Positions 40,844 through 51,711 of a stretch of DNA of 64,000 nucleotides are shown here, one piece after another. The position numbers were made by a program, and so were the translations under genes. How positions within the stretch are numbered: the stretch's first letter is position 1; the number at the start of each line of letters is the position of its first letter. Origin of the DNA: an uncultured Helicobacteraceae bacterium (GTDB lineage: Bacteria; Campylobacterota; Campylobacteria; Campylobacterales; Helicobacteraceae); NCBI GenBank assembly GCA_947588965.1, contig CANQAN010000008.1, positions 1 through 64,000 on the forward strand. Direction: 5' to 3'. The notes under the pieces were generated by a model. It was not told the DNA's origin, made no database searches, and saw only the letters and a program-made list of their open reading frames with translations.

Positions 40844-41458
40844 TTATGCGTTAGATTCTGCATTTTCTAGTGGTTTTTCTAGATATTTTAGAGGTGTCGC
40901 TTTGATGCGTTTGTCTGCATCTTTGCTTATGCTGCCCACACCATCAAATTCACAATCTTTACCACTCAAAACCCTGTCTATTGGTGTGAGCATATCGCTC
41001 TTTAGGGCAAACGAAGCACGTTGCTCACTCGCGTTTTCGTAACGTTTTCCATGTACAATGGCAAGTTCTGGGCAGACCTCTGCACACAATCCGCAATAGA
41101 TGCAACGTCCAAAATTGATTGTGTATTCAAAGATATGTTTGCGCTTATCTTCGCCATAACCCGTTTCCATGCGAATGCAATTTGCAACACAAATTTTTTC
41201 ACAAAGTCCGCATCCTATGCAACGTTCATGTCCGCTCTCTAGCAGTCTTTTGAGCTCATGTACGGCGCGATAACGTGGGCTTAAGGGTAATTTTTCAAAG
41301 GGATAGCAAACAGTAACTTGTGCCTTGCATCCCTCCTTAAATACGAGCCAAAGTCCTACAAACAATTCCCCTTTCAATGCACGTTCCCAAAAACGCACAA
41401 ATTTTTGCGCATGGGTTAAGGGTGCGGTTTTTTCAAAAATCTTAATGTAGCGACTCAT
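40844..41458 (-). CDS. nuoI: NADH-quinone oxidoreductase subunit I
   Basis: [16 protein letters not shown] and [19 protein letters not shown] at 41458 overlaps the nuoH stop. Confidence 0.95.
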   Translation of the reverse strand: MSRYIKIFEKTAPLTHAQKFVRFWERALKGELFVGLWLVFKEGCKAQVTVCYPFEKLPLSPRYRAVHELKRLLESGHERCIGCGLCEKICVANCIRMETGYGEDKRKHIFEYTINFGRCIYCGLCAEVCPELAIVHGKRYENASEQRASFALKSDMLTPIDRVLSGKDCEFDGVGSISKDADKRIKATPLKYLEKPLENAESNA

Positions 41459-42453
41459 TGAATCCCTCCTAGACAAACAATGCCCGTGATGAATACATTG
41501 AGAAGTGCCAAAGGAAATAAGACTCTCCAGCATAATCCCATTAATTGATCAGGGCGTACATGTGGGTATGCAGCCCTTGCCCACATAAAAAGAAAGATAA
41601 AAAACGCAACTTTTAAAATGATTGCGATTCCGCCGGGAATGAGCCATAAAGGATTGAATCCCCCTAAAAAAATGAGAGAAACGACAAAGGAGAATGAAAA
41701 CATGCTTGCATATTCACCGATGAAAAACATTCCCCATCGCATTCCTGCATATTCTGTCGCATAGCCCGATACAACCTCTGCTTCATGCTCTAGCAAGTCA
41801 AAGGGCGTACGATTCAACTCTGCATATCCCGCAAATAAAAATAAAAGAAATGCTAAAGGCTGTGAAAATATCAACCAATCCGTGATGCCGCCACTTTGAT
41901 AGCGGTTAATCTCCACAAGAGATAGAGAACCAACGAGCATTAAAGGGGACAAGAGAGACAAGCCAGAAACCACCTCAAAGCTTAAGAGTTGCACAGCCGT
42001 CCTTGCAGCACCTAAAATTGACCATTTGCTGTTTGCACTGATTCCACCAAGTAGAGGACCATACATTCCTGCAGCTCCAACGCTTAGGAAAAACAGAATC
42101 CCCACATTAATGTCTGAAATAATAGGCGTGATTGTGCGACCTAAGAATTCAAAATTTGGCAAAAAAGGAATCGGTGCCATCGCAATAAAGGCCGTCGCGG
42201 CTGTGATAACAGGGGCGATTCTGAATATTAAGCGATTTGCGCCGCTTGGAACAATGTCTTCTTTTGTGAATAGTTTGATCCCATCTGCTAAGATTTGTAA
42301 GAGCCCAAAAGGTCCCACCACAGAAGGTCCAACGCGCTGCTGGAATCGCGCCAAGACCTTGCGTTCTATATATGTCGCAAACCCTCCAAGCATCGAAAAT
42401 ACAAGCACAACAAGTAAAATTTTAACGAGCACTTCAATCACATCCACTATCAT
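41455..42453 (-). CDS. nuoH: NADH-quinone oxidoreductase subunit H
   Basis: [42 protein letters not shown] at 42453 overlaps the nuoG stop. Confidence 0.96.
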   Translation of the reverse strand: MIVDVIEVLVKILLVVLVFSMLGGFATYIERKVLARFQQRVGPSVVGPFGLLQILADGIKLFTKEDIVPSGANRLIFRIAPVITAATAFIAMAPIPFLPNFEFLGRTITPIISDINVGILFFLSVGAAGMYGPLLGGISANSKWSILGAARTAVQLLSFEVVSGLSLLSPLMLVGSLSLVEINRYQSGGITDWLIFSQPLAFLLFLFAGYAELNRTPFDLLEHEAEVVSGYATEYAGMRWGMFFIGEYASMFSFSFVVSLIFLGGFNPLWLIPGGIAIILKVAFFIFLFMWARAAYPHVRPDQLMGLCWRVLFPLALLNVFITGIVCLGGIQ

Positions 42454-44921
42454 TTTACAGCCTTTAAGGAAACATTTGCATAGCGCGAATGTGGGAATAG
42501 CAAATGGGCATCCAAGCCACACACGCCAAGTGCGCCAAACTCTCCCTCCATTCCCTCATCAATCACAACATCAACTTCTAAGCTCTCTCCATTTTCAAAA
42601 CACAATTCTACTCTGTCTTTAATCCCTAGCTTTTCTGCGTATTTTGGACTGACTTGAAAGCCATTTTTTGCATCCAAATGCGGACTTGCTAGGGTGCTTT
42701 TTGAGAAATGTGAGACGCTGTCTCTGGCATAGACATTGTAGGGCTTGAGTGTCTCTAATGAGATGTTTTCAGTTTCTGATAAAATCTGTGTGTATTGAAT
42801 GTCTAAGAGATAGCCACGTACCTCTGAACCATCATTTAAGAATCCAAATTCTAAGGAATCATATTCTACATTTTTGAAGCCCTTGTCTATGGGCAATTCT
42901 TTTGTGTAATCGATGGTATTTTCAAACTCTAAGCCTAATGCCTTAGCAATATCATTGAGTTCATAGCCATAATAGGGTGTTGCGGGGGCGATTGGGACGA
43001 CCCTTCTGTCGACATTGACTAATGTTCCCTCTTGCTCGCTCAAATAGGGCATACGCAATGCGCTCTCCTCTGAAGTGCCAATTTTGTATTGTCCATCGAC
43101 ATTATAGCCGATACTGTAGCCTACAGGCTCTTTTTGCAATTCACAAATCAAAGCAATCCCCAAAGCATTCGCAGTCGGCGGCAATAACAGAATCTTAACT
43201 TGGCTCAAAGCTTCGATATAGCCTAGAATCTTAGCGATATTTTGGGCATTCTTCGCACGATATACATCAAATCCAACGACAAGAACAGGATTTTGCGCTC
43301 CTTGTAAAGCTTCTTTGGCTGCGTTGATGGCATTCTCTATGGATTCTCCACAATATGCACTCAAATCACTACATATCACTTCAATTTCTTCGTTAATTTT
43401 TTCAACCTTTTCTGATTTTATCAACTTTTCTTTCCCATTTTCATCTAAAATCACATTTCCATTTTCATCAAGAGCTTTTTCTGTGATGGTCTTTTTCACC
43501 TCTTTTGTCTGTGTTTTTTGAATCTTTTTTTCATGGCTTTCAATCTGCTTTCTTAGGAAGTTTGGCATTTTGTCTCTTTCTATGCAAATGCTTGCTAGGA
43601 GTAGAGCCATAGCCTCTTCGGTATCGGGCTTGTAGATTCCATTAATTGGAGACTTGACGAAGCGATTGGCAATCACATCTTGCATGGTGTGGAAGTAGGC
43701 GAGGTTTGCACCCTTATTCTGCTTCATTGCGTTATTAATAGAATGTGTTACGACAGGCATATCATAGCTCAATGCACCGCCAAAACATATGACAAAAGTA
43801 CTCTCCGTGATTTCTTTTTGATTTGTATTTCCTAGTGTTCCGGATATTTTAGAATAAGTCTGCAAAAACTGCCCAAAAGGATAGACACTCTCGCAGACTA
43901 GATGATAACCAAATTTTTCTCTTAAAAGCTGTAAGATATAAGCCTCTTCATTGCTAATATCACCAGAAAACTTAATTGTCTGCGCTTCTTTGAAAGCGGC
44001 AATGCTCTTATTAAAAGATTCCTTGTCTTTTTGAATGTGCTGATTATTTTGTGTGAAAGCAAAGCGCCCTGCAGGGCATAAAGTGGAGAAATTCCAATCA
44101 CTGATAACGCGATACACCTCTCTCTCATTTCCGCTGATTCCTTTTTGCTTGACTTCATAGGTTAATGCACAGCCATTCCCACAATGTACACAAGTGCTGT
44201 GAATTTTCTCTAATTCCCATGCATTAGAGCGATATTGAAAATGTCCAACACCAAGCGCACCCACAGGACACACGCTGACACATTCTGCGCAGTCTCCACA
44301 AGCACTCGCATCGACACCATTTAAGCCAATGAGAGATTTTTTAAACTTTGTCCAAACGCCATAGGCATCCTTTGGCATGGAATCTTTATAGGCTTTGTCA
44401 GGCATTTCACCATCGCGCTTGATGGCCTTGATGTTTGTTCGTCCGATTTTGTCCTTACAGAGAGTTACGCAACGTTCGCACACAATGCAGAGATTCGGAT
44501 CGTAGAGAGCTTTCCCCCATTGATCAAAAGACTTTGCTTCGTCTTTAATGGCATAGTTTTGCTCTTCTACTCCCACATAATGCACATAGTTTTGTAGTTC
44601 GCATTCTCCGCTCTTATCGCACACACCGCATTGTAAGGGATGATTGACAGCATAAGTTTTCATGATTGCCAAACGTTCCTCTTCAATCTCGGGTGTATTG
44701 ACAATGATTTGCATTCCATCTTTGACTTTTGCATTACAGGCATACACGCGTTTTCCGTCCGCTTCTACCATGCACATTTTACAAGCAAGTGTCGGCGATG
44801 AGCAAGAGAGATAGCAGATTGCTGGGATAAATTTATCATGTGCGCGCGCGACATTAAGGATGCTTTCTCCCTCTAAACAAGAGATTTCGCTTCCATCAAT
44901 TGTTATTTTTATTTCTTCCAT
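42450..44921 (-). CDS. nuoG: NADH-quinone oxidoreductase subunit G
   Basis: 2Fe-2S and 4Fe-4S Cys motifs CYLSCSPTLACKMCMVE, CGVCDKSGECELQ, CIVCERCVTLC; complex-I operon position. Confidence 0.95.
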   Translation of the reverse strand: MEEIKITIDGSEISCLEGESILNVARAHDKFIPAICYLSCSSPTLACKMCMVEADGKRVYACNAKVKDGMQIIVNTPEIEEERLAIMKTYAVNHPLQCGVCDKSGECELQNYVHYVGVEEQNYAIKDEAKSFDQWGKALYDPNLCIVCERCVTLCKDKIGRTNIKAIKRDGEMPDKAYKDSMPKDAYGVWTKFKKSLIGLNGVDASACGDCAECVSVCPVGALGVGHFQYRSNAWELEKIHSTCVHCGNGCALTYEVKQKGISGNEREVYRVISDWNFSTLCPAGRFAFTQNNQHIQKDKESFNKSIAAFKEAQTIKFSGDISNEEAYILQLLREKFGYHLVCESVYPFGQFLQTYSKISGTLGNTNQKEITESTFVICFGGALSYDMPVVTHSINNAMKQNKGANLAYFHTMQDVIANRFVKSPINGIYKPDTEEAMALLLASICIERDKMPNFLRKQIESHEKKIQKTQTKEVKKTITEKALDENGNVILDENGKEKLIKSEKVEKINEEIEVICSDLSAYCGESIENAINAAKEALQGAQNPVLVVGFDVYRAKNAQNIAKILGYIEALSQVKILLLPPTANALGIALICELQKEPVGYSIGYNVDGQYKIGTSEESALRMPYLSEQEGTLVNVDRRVVPIAPATPYYGYELNDIAKALGLEFENTIDYTKELPIDKGFKNVEYDSLEFGFLNDGSEVRGYLLDIQYTQILSETENISLETLKPYNVYARDSVSHFSKSTLASPHLDAKNGFQVSPKYAEKLGIKDRVELCFENGESLEVDVVIDEGMEGEFGALGVCGLDAHLLFPHSRYANVSLKAVK

Positions 44922-45763
44922 TATGCCACCTTGCTAATAAGTTGATAGCAAAAATCCTTTTGCAATTCAAAATCACGCGGAATCCAAAGGATTCCAACCA
45001 TTCCCTTGATGTCTGCATTGCATTTAAGCAGTACATCCACCTCTCTCTTAGAATCCAAAAATCTTATATGTATTGGTAGATTTTCTTGCATTTTCCCGAC
45101 TGTACAAAATTGCTTTGAGGATTCTAATATCATTTGCCCTTGTGTGCTTTTTTGGAGATAGACGACAAGTCCGTCGTAGTTTTCTGGCTCTTCTAGTGTT
45201 TCAATTTCTTCGTTTTTGTCAATAGGCTTGGAGGGTTTAGAGTCTTGTGTGGATTCTAAGAATACAATTTCCACACTATGACTTAGGAATGCTAAGATTT
45301 TTGCGATATTTTTGGATTTTTTGTGTGTGTTTAAATCCGTGCCAATTATAATTGCATGGCGACCCTGCTTGAAGCTGTGAGCGATACTCTCTAATTCTTC
45401 TTCGGAGAGATTGCATTCTGAGCTTAGATGTCCTACATCAAGATTTTCTAGCGTCTTTGAATCTTTTAAGTTTTCGGGGCAGAGGGCATGGGCAAGTAAC
45501 GCACTTATGGATTCATCGCAACCCACTTCATAGAGAAAGTGCGTGATGCAAGGGTAGGGATTGAAATGTAGGGGATGGAGCAAAAACACCTCTCTTTGCC
45601 TATGAATATTATTGCTAGTGAGGTCAATATTGACTGATTTGAGCTTTGTAACAAAATCCTGAATGAATCCGCCAAACAATAGGATGTTTTTGCCCTCTAT
45701 CGCACATGGAAAAAATTTCGCATTTCCGCCATTTTGCAAGAAAGTCTCCACTAAAATACTCAT
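44921..45763 (-). CDS. Helicobacter-type complex I accessory subunit in the NuoF position (HP1265-like)
   Basis: Position between nuoD and nuoG; no NADH/FMN-binding NuoF motifs. Confidence 0.75.
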   Translation of the reverse strand: MSILVETFLQNGGNAKFFPCAIEGKNILLFGGFIQDFVTKLKSVNIDLTSNNIHRQREVFLLHPLHFNPYPCITHFLYEVGCDESISALLAHALCPENLKDSKTLENLDVGHLSSECNLSEEELESIAHSFKQGRHAIIIGTDLNTHKKSKNIAKILAFLSHSVEIVFLESTQDSKPSKPIDKNEEIETLEEPENYDGLVVYLQKSTQGQMILESSKQFCTVGKMQENLPIHIRFLDSKREVDVLLKCNADIKGMVGILWIPRDFELQKDFCYQLISKVA

Positions 45764-46005
45764 TGCTCAACCCTTTTTGTTTCTTTTCTCACAACAATCG
45801 TCCAATCCACTTCGTTGAATCGCAATGAATTAAGGAGTGTATTGCCACTTTCCTCAACAATGTCCGCGCTTTTTTGCACATTGGTAAAATCCAAAACTTC
45901 AAACAAAAAGATGCCGACCTCCCCTTGCTCTAATTCCACATTGAGGATGCTCTGTAAGCGTTGGCAAAAATCGTTTTTCAAATGTCTTAAATCAAAACGT
46001 TTCAT
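45760..46005 (-). CDS. Helicobacter-type complex I accessory subunit in the NuoE position (HP1264-like)
   Basis: 81-aa ORF overlapping nuoD; no NuoE 2Fe-2S motif. Confidence 0.75.
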   Translation of the reverse strand: MKRFDLRHLKNDFCQRLQSILNVELEQGEVGIFLFEVLDFTNVQKSADIVEESGNTLLNSLRFNEVDWTIVVRKETKRVEQ

Positions 46006-47231
46006 CGATCGATCTCCCCAAATACGATATTTGTGTTTCCGATAATGGTTACGACATCGGCAAGATAGTGTCCGGGCAATAAATCTTGCAAGACTCCTGT
46101 ATGAAAGAAACTTGGAGTGCGCATTTTAAGGCGGTAGGGATAGGGTTCGCCCTCACTTCTAATGAAAAATCCAAGCTCTCCCTTAGGGGATTCTGTGGGG
46201 ACATAAATCTCGCCTACAGGAGGACGCATACCCTGTGTCACCAAGACAAAATGTTGCATTAATGAGTAGTTTTGCGTCATAATTTGCTCTTTTGGCGCAG
46301 AAAAATAGCGCGTGTCTTCACACATTAAAAGCGTGTCAGTTTTAGGGTATTTCTCAATGAGTTGATGGAGAATCCTAATGCTCTGTCGCATTTCTTCCAT
46401 ATAGAGCAGATAGCGACCATAGCTGTCATTGCTCTCGCTAATTGGGATATCAAATTCTAATTCATCATACAATTCATAGGGCTCTTCGCGCCTAATATCC
46501 CATTCAATGCCACTTCCACGTAGCATCACGCCACTCAATCCCCAGCTTTTTGCCATTTCCGGAGTGATGATTCCAACATTTTCTAAACGCATCCTCCAAA
46601 TTCTATTTTCGCTCAAAATTCCCTCATAAGTCTGAATCTCTTTAGGAAGCAACTCCAAATAGGATTTTAACTTCTCAATCCAGCCATCGGGCAAATCCAA
46701 AGGGACACCGCCGATTCTTACACTGGAGTGTGTGAGTCGCGCCCCGCAGTAATCTTCAATCAAGTCGATTCCGTATTCTCTCTCTCTAAAACAATATAAA
46801 AAGATGCTCATCGCACCGACATCAAGGGCATGTGTCGCTAACCAAAACAAATGCGAAATGATGCGATTGAGTTCTAAAAGCATTGTGCGTATAACCTTAG
46901 CACGACGCGGAACGGTCACGTCTAAAAGTCTTTCAACCGATAACGCAAAAGCATAGTTGTTAGAGCTTGCGGCAATGTAGTCCATTCTATCTGTGGTGGG
47001 CAAAAATTCATTGTAGATCATATTTTCTGCCATTTTTTCCATACCACGATGCAGATAGCCAATATCGGGTGTTGCCTTGATGACTTTCTCACCCTCTAAT
47101 TCCAAAATCAAGCGCAATTGTCCATGTGCACTTGGATGCTGTGGTCCGAAATTCACCACCATGACATTGTCATTAATGCGATCAAATGCAACATTTTCAT
47201 AAAAAGGCATAAGTTTGTTTGCTTGTTGCAT
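46002..47231 (-). CDS. nuoD: NADH-quinone oxidoreductase subunit D
   Basis: [42 protein letters not shown]. Confidence 0.97.
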   Translation of the reverse strand: MQQANKLMPFYENVAFDRINDNVMVVNFGPQHPSAHGQLRLILELEGEKVIKATPDIGYLHRGMEKMAENMIYNEFLPTTDRMDYIAASSNNYAFALSVERLLDVTVPRRAKVIRTMLLELNRIISHLFWLATHALDVGAMSIFLYCFREREYGIDLIEDYCGARLTHSSVRIGGVPLDLPDGWIEKLKSYLELLPKEIQTYEGILSENRIWRMRLENVGIITPEMAKSWGLSGVMLRGSGIEWDIRREEPYELYDELEFDIPISESNDSYGRYLLYMEEMRQSIRILHQLIEKYPKTDTLLMCEDTRYFSAPKEQIMTQNYSLMQHFVLVTQGMRPPVGEIYVPTESPKGELGFFIRSEGEPYPYRLKMRTPSFFHTGVLQDLLPGHYLADVVTIIGNTNIVFGEIDR

Positions 47232-47233
47232 TG

Positions 47234-48031
47234 CTATTTCCTTTCTTTGAGTTCTTTTGAATGTTGCAAAGTTGCCTTAGATACAAACAAAACTCCATCT
47301 TCCTCTTGATAAGTGATAGGATGGGGTTTTTCTTCCTTAATCTCTTCTCCATAGCCCACTTCATACCCTAAATGTGAGAAACGTGTAGAATCGTAGCGAT
47401 CAATGCGCGCAGAATCCCTTTGCTCCGCTCCGATAATATCGCGATATTCTTTTCCAAAAATGGTATCCACCTCATACCATTGCGCCGCTTCATCGCCGTG
47501 CAGAGGATAACTCTTTAAAAGCGGATGTCCAACCCAATCATCAGGCATTAAAATACGCTTAGGATAAGGATGATTGAGGGGGAGGATTCCAAACATATCA
47601 TACATTTCGCGCTCACTCCAATTCGCACTGCTAAAGAGTGCGCTCACAGACTCTATGCGCGCTCCTTTTTTGAGAAAAGTCTTCACACGCAATCGCTTGG
47701 CTCTTTTTAAAGAAAGCATTTGATAAAAAATCTCAAATCCCCCCTTGTTTTGCAGATAATCTATGGCACTCATTTCGCTTAAAATATCATATCCCATAGA
47801 TTTTAGCATTTCTAGTGTCTGATAAATGGAATCTTTATCAACCCACAATACAAGTGTTTTGCGCTCAATGTAGGATTCTAAGATGTTAATGTGCGTACTC
47901 AAAGATTTCACATCAAGAGCGTATGTTTCATCGCTCTCTACTGCTTCCTTCGGGATGCTTGATGCGACATAGAATCTGTCTTTGTATGAAACTTGCTTTT
48001 GTGCATTCTTTTGAGGTTTATGCTCTCGCAT
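47234..48031 (-). CDS. nuoC: NADH-quinone oxidoreductase subunit C
   Basis: [40 protein letters not shown]. Confidence 0.95.
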   Translation of the reverse strand: MREHKPQKNAQKQVSYKDRFYVASSIPKEAVESDETYALDVKSLSTHINILESYIERKTLVLWVDKDSIYQTLEMLKSMGYDILSEMSAIDYLQNKGGFEIFYQMLSLKRAKRLRVKTFLKKGARIESVSALFSSANWSEREMYDMFGILPLNHPYPKRILMPDDWVGHPLLKSYPLHGDEAAQWYEVDTIFGKEYRDIIGAEQRDSARIDRYDSTRFSHLGYEVGYGEEIKEEKPHPITYQEEDGVLFVSKATLQHSKELKERK

Positions 48032-48056
48032 GGATTTCCTTTAACTCCAAAATGAT

Positions 48057-48566
48057 TTAAATCAAACGTTTCGCTGTGCTGGAGCGATTTGATTTTTGTT
48101 TGCGAATTTTTTGTTGGAGAACCATTAGGGCGTATTCTAGCGTCTCTGGACGTGGGGAACAGCCGGGCAAGTAAATATCCACAGGAATGATTCTATCCAC
48201 ACCCTGAACAGTGGCGTATGTGTTAAACATTCCGCCCGTGTTTGCGCAACTTCCCATAGATATTACCCATTTAGGTTCGGGCATCTGATCATAGAGTCTG
48301 CGCACAAATTGCGCATGTTTTTTGGTCACCGTTCCTGCAATAATCATTACATCGCTCTGTCTTGGGCTTGCCCTAAATATTGTCCCAAATCGATCGACAT
48401 CGTAGCGACCCGCACCCGTTGCCATCATCTCGATCGCACAGCAAGCAAGACCATAAGTCATAGCCCACAACGAGTTGCTACGTCCCCAATTCAGCAATTT
48501 ATCAACGCTGGTAAGCGCAATGGGTAATCCACCACTTTGTAGGTAATTTACTTCATGCTCTGCCAT
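48057..48566 (-). CDS. nuoB: NADH-quinone oxidoreductase subunit B
   Basis: [52 protein letters not shown] at 48566 with GGAG RBS. Confidence 0.97.
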   Translation of the reverse strand: MAEHEVNYLQSGGLPIALTSVDKLLNWGRSNSLWAMTYGLACCAIEMMATGAGRYDVDRFGTIFRASPRQSDVMIIAGTVTKKHAQFVRRLYDQMPEPKWVISMGSCANTGGMFNTYATVQGVDRIIPVDIYLPGCSPRPETLEYALMVLQQKIRKQKSNRSSTAKRLI

Positions 48567-48985
48567 TGTAGGGCTCCTTTTCTCCATGCATAAATAAAAC
48601 CAAATAACAAAAGACCGATAAATAAAAGCATTTCTACAAAACCAAAGACTCCTAAAATTTGGAAATCAATAGCCCAAGGAAACATAAAAATAATCTCTAT
48701 ATCAAAGAGGATAAAGAGCAATGCCATGATATAGAATTGCGATGCGATTCTATTGGGTTGTTTTGTCGGTGCTAAGCCACATTCATAGGGGGCTAACTTG
48801 AGCTTTTGTGTGTTTTTGTTTGCAAATCTCCTTCCGACAAAACGCGAAAGAAAGGTCGTGGCCAAAAATGCCACAAAAGTAAAAATAAATATAGCAAAAA
48901 CGCCAAAATAGGGATGTGAGACACTTAATTGAGATGCGAGAGACACGATTTGAAATCCTCCAAAACTTTTTGCATATCTTAGCAC
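48548..48985 (-). CDS. nuoA: NADH-quinone oxidoreductase subunit A
   Basis: PYECGLAPT...[22 protein letters not shown]; exact start uncertain. Confidence 0.94.
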   Translation of the reverse strand: MLRYAKSFGGFQIVSLASQLSVSHPYFGVFAIFIFTFVAFLATTFLSRFVGRRFANKNTQKLKLAPYECGLAPTKQPNRIASQFYIMALLFILFDIEIIFMFPWAIDFQILGVFGFVEMLLFIGLLLFGFIYAWRKGALQWQSMK

Positions 48986-49259
48986 AGTTTGCTTAAAAAT
49001 CTAAGAATTTTAAAACACAAACATGAACTGAGTAACAAAACTGAATAGTTATCTTAAATTCAATAAAAATATTCTTAAAAACAAAGAATTTGCAGAATTT
49101 AAAAGTGTGAGAGTGTTTAGAAAAAATATTTTTTAACTCTCTAAGCTTGTATTTTAGGGCAGTATGATGTTTTGAGTCAAAGAGAGGCTTGTGGCTAGAA
49201 TTTTTTATTAAGTTTTTAAAGGGCATAATAGCAAACCATTTTTGTTTGTAAGGGAAAGA

Positions 49260-51059
49260 ATGCAAGAGATTAGGAATATCGCGGTGATTGCGCATGTTGA
49301 TCACGGGAAAACGACACTCGTGGATGGACTTTTGAGGCAATCAGGAACATTTGCAAGTCATGAGCAAGTTGATGAGCGCGTGATGGATAGCAATGAGATT
49401 GAAAAGGAAAGAGGAATTACGATTCTTTCTAAAAACACAGCCATCCATTACAAAGGCACGAAAATTAATATCATTGACACACCCGGACATGCCGATTTTG
49501 GCGGTGAGGTTGAGCGCGTTTTGAAAATGGTCGATGGCGTGTTATTACTTGTTGATGCGCAAGAGGGCGTGATGCCACAGACAAAATTTGTTGTCAAAAA
49601 GGCTCTAGCCTTAGGGATTCGTCCTATTGTTGTGGTTAATAAGATTGACAAACCTGCCGCTGAACCTGATAGAGTGGTTGATGAGGTGTTTGATTTGTTT
49701 TCTGCAATGGATGCCAATGAGGAACAACTTGACTTTCCTGTCGTTTATGCGGCTGCTCGTGAGGGATATGCGATAAAGGAATTAGATGATGAAAAAAAGA
49801 ATCTGGAGCCTTTGTTTGATGCTATTTTGGAGCATGTGCCATTGCCAAGTGGTGAGGATAAAAATCCCTTACAGATTCAGATATTCACACTTGATTATGA
49901 CAATTATGTGGGGAAAATCGGAATTGCTCGAATATTCAATGGGCATGTCAAAAAGGGTGAAAATGTCATGCTCGCAAAGAGTAATGGAGAGAAAATCACG
50001 GGTAAAATCACAAAATTAATCGGCTTTTATGGACTTGCGCGCACAGAGATTGAAGAGGCTCAAGCAGGTGATATTGTCGCACTTGCGGGATTCCATTCTA
50101 TCAATGTTGGGGATTCTATCGTCGATCCAAATAATCCTATTCCCCTTGATCCTATGCATTTAGAAGAGCCAACAATGAGTGTGAATTTCGCTGTGAATGA
50201 CTCTCCTTTTGCTGGGACAGAAGGCAAACATGTGACAGCAAATAAGCTTAAAGAGCGTCTTGAAAAAGAAATGCAGACAAATATTGCCATGAAAGTAGAG
50301 GAACTTGGTGAGGGCAAGTTTAAAATTAGTGGGCGCGGAGAGTTGCAAATCACAATTTTAGCAGAAAATTTGCGCAGGGAAGATTATGAGTTTAGCATTT
50401 CGCGACCTGAAGTGATTGTTAAAGAGATTAAAGGAGAGAAATGTGAGCCTTTTGAATCCCTTGTTATAGATACTCCACAGGATTATTCAGGAAGTGTGAT
50501 TGAAAAACTTGGGCGCAGGAAGGCGGAATTAAAAGCCATGAATCCTATGGGTGAGGGCTATACGCGTTTAGAATTTGAGATTCCTGCGCGAGGATTGATT
50601 GGCTATCGGAGTGAGTTTTTGACAGACACAAAAGGTGAGGGCGTGATGAATAACAGCTTTTTGGAGTTTCGTCCTTTCAGTGGAAACGTGGAAACAAGAA
50701 GCAATGGAGCGTTGATTTCTATGGAAAACGGAGAGGCGACCCCTTTTTCTTTGGGCAATATTCAAGAACGTGGTGCTTTGTTTATCGCGCCGCAGACGAA
50801 AGTTTATGTGGGAATGATCATCGGTGAGCATAGTCGCGAAAATGACTTAGATGTGAATCCTATTAAAGCAAAACATCTCACAAACATGCGTGCAAGTGGA
50901 AGTGATGAGGCAATTAAATTGACACCACCACGTGATTTGAATCTGGAAAGGGCCTTAGAGTGGATTGAAGAGGATGAGATTTTAGAAGTGACACCAAAGA
51001 ATATTAGAATCCGCAAAAAGATTCTTGACCCAACGCAGAGAAAACGAAAGAAAGGCTAG
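49260..51059 (+). CDS. typA: GTP-binding protein TypA/BipA
   Basis: [50 protein letters not shown] at 49260 preceded by AGGGAAAG. Confidence 0.96.
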   Translation: MQEIRNIAVIAHVDHGKTTLVDGLLRQSGTFASHEQVDERVMDSNEIEKERGITILSKNTAIHYKGTKINIIDTPGHADFGGEVERVLKMVDGVLLLVDAQEGVMPQTKFVVKKALALGIRPIVVVNKIDKPAAEPDRVVDEVFDLFSAMDANEEQLDFPVVYAAAREGYAIKELDDEKKNLEPLFDAILEHVPLPSGEDKNPLQIQIFTLDYDNYVGKIGIARIFNGHVKKGENVMLAKSNGEKITGKITKLIGFYGLARTEIEEAQAGDIVALAGFHSINVGDSIVDPNNPIPLDPMHLEEPTMSVNFAVNDSPFAGTEGKHVTANKLKERLEKEMQTNIAMKVEELGEGKFKISGRGELQITILAENLRREDYEFSISRPEVIVKEIKGEKCEPFESLVIDTPQDYSGSVIEKLGRRKAELKAMNPMGEGYTRLEFEIPARGLIGYRSEFLTDTKGEGVMNNSFLEFRPFSGNVETRSNGALISMENGEATPFSLGNIQERGALFIAPQTKVYVGMIIGEHSRENDLDVNPIKAKHLTNMRASGSDEAIKLTPPRDLNLERALEWIEEDEILEVTPKNIRIRKKILDPTQRKRKKG

Positions 51060-51074
51060 TCATGGAGGGAAAGT

Positions 51075-51701
51075 ATGAATGAATTTTTGAAATCAATAGA
51101 ATTTCGGCATGCATGCAAGTTGTTTGATACAAACAAAAAGATTCCACAGGAGACTTTTAAAGAGATCTTAGAAGTGGGGAGGTTAAGCCCGAGTTCTTTT
51201 GGTGTGGAGCCTACAAGAATGGTTGTTGTGCGCAGTGAAGCCACTAAGGCTGATTTGAGACCTCTATGCTGGAATCAAGAGCAAATCACAAGCGCGAGTG
51301 AAGTTGTGATTTATAAGACTTTGCAACAGCAAGTTATTCCGCCAAGCGCGTATTTAGAGGGTATTGTAAAAAGAAAAACATCAAAGCAAGAAGTGCTTGA
51401 GAAGTTTTATCAGACATTAAGAGGGCATTTAGAGTCGCGGGGATATTTGAATGGAGATTGCATTAAGCATTGGGTAGCTCTGCAGGCTTACATTATGGCA
51501 ACTTATATGGTTGCCTATGTGAGTTATTTGAATATTGATTCTTGCTATATTGAGGGATTCAATCCGCAAGAAGTGGAGAAATATTTAAATTTAGATACAA
51601 CAAAGGAGCGCGTAGCTCTTATTGTGTGCTTTGGTTATAGAGCAAAGCAACAACAAGAGCGCTATCGTTTGAGCTTAGATGAACTTGTAGAGTACAGATA
51701 A
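51075..51701 (+). CDS. Nitroreductase family protein (RdxA/NfsB-like)
   Basis: RHACKLFDTN...LEVGRLSPSSFGVEPTRMVVV; C-terminal IVCFGYRAKQQQERYRLSLDELV. Confidence 0.88.
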   Translation: MNEFLKSIEFRHACKLFDTNKKIPQETFKEILEVGRLSPSSFGVEPTRMVVVRSEATKADLRPLCWNQEQITSASEVVIYKTLQQQVIPPSAYLEGIVKRKTSKQEVLEKFYQTLRGHLESRGYLNGDCIKHWVALQAYIMATYMVAYVSYLNIDSCYIEGFNPQEVEKYLNLDTTKERVALIVCFGYRAKQQQERYRLSLDELVEYR

Positions 51702-51711
51702 AGGGGCAAAA

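Noticed and set aside
48993-49340. 115-aa minus ORF between nuoA and typA
   Set aside because: Compositionally odd and overlaps the typA N-terminus; the gap is better explained as an AT-rich divergent promoter region.
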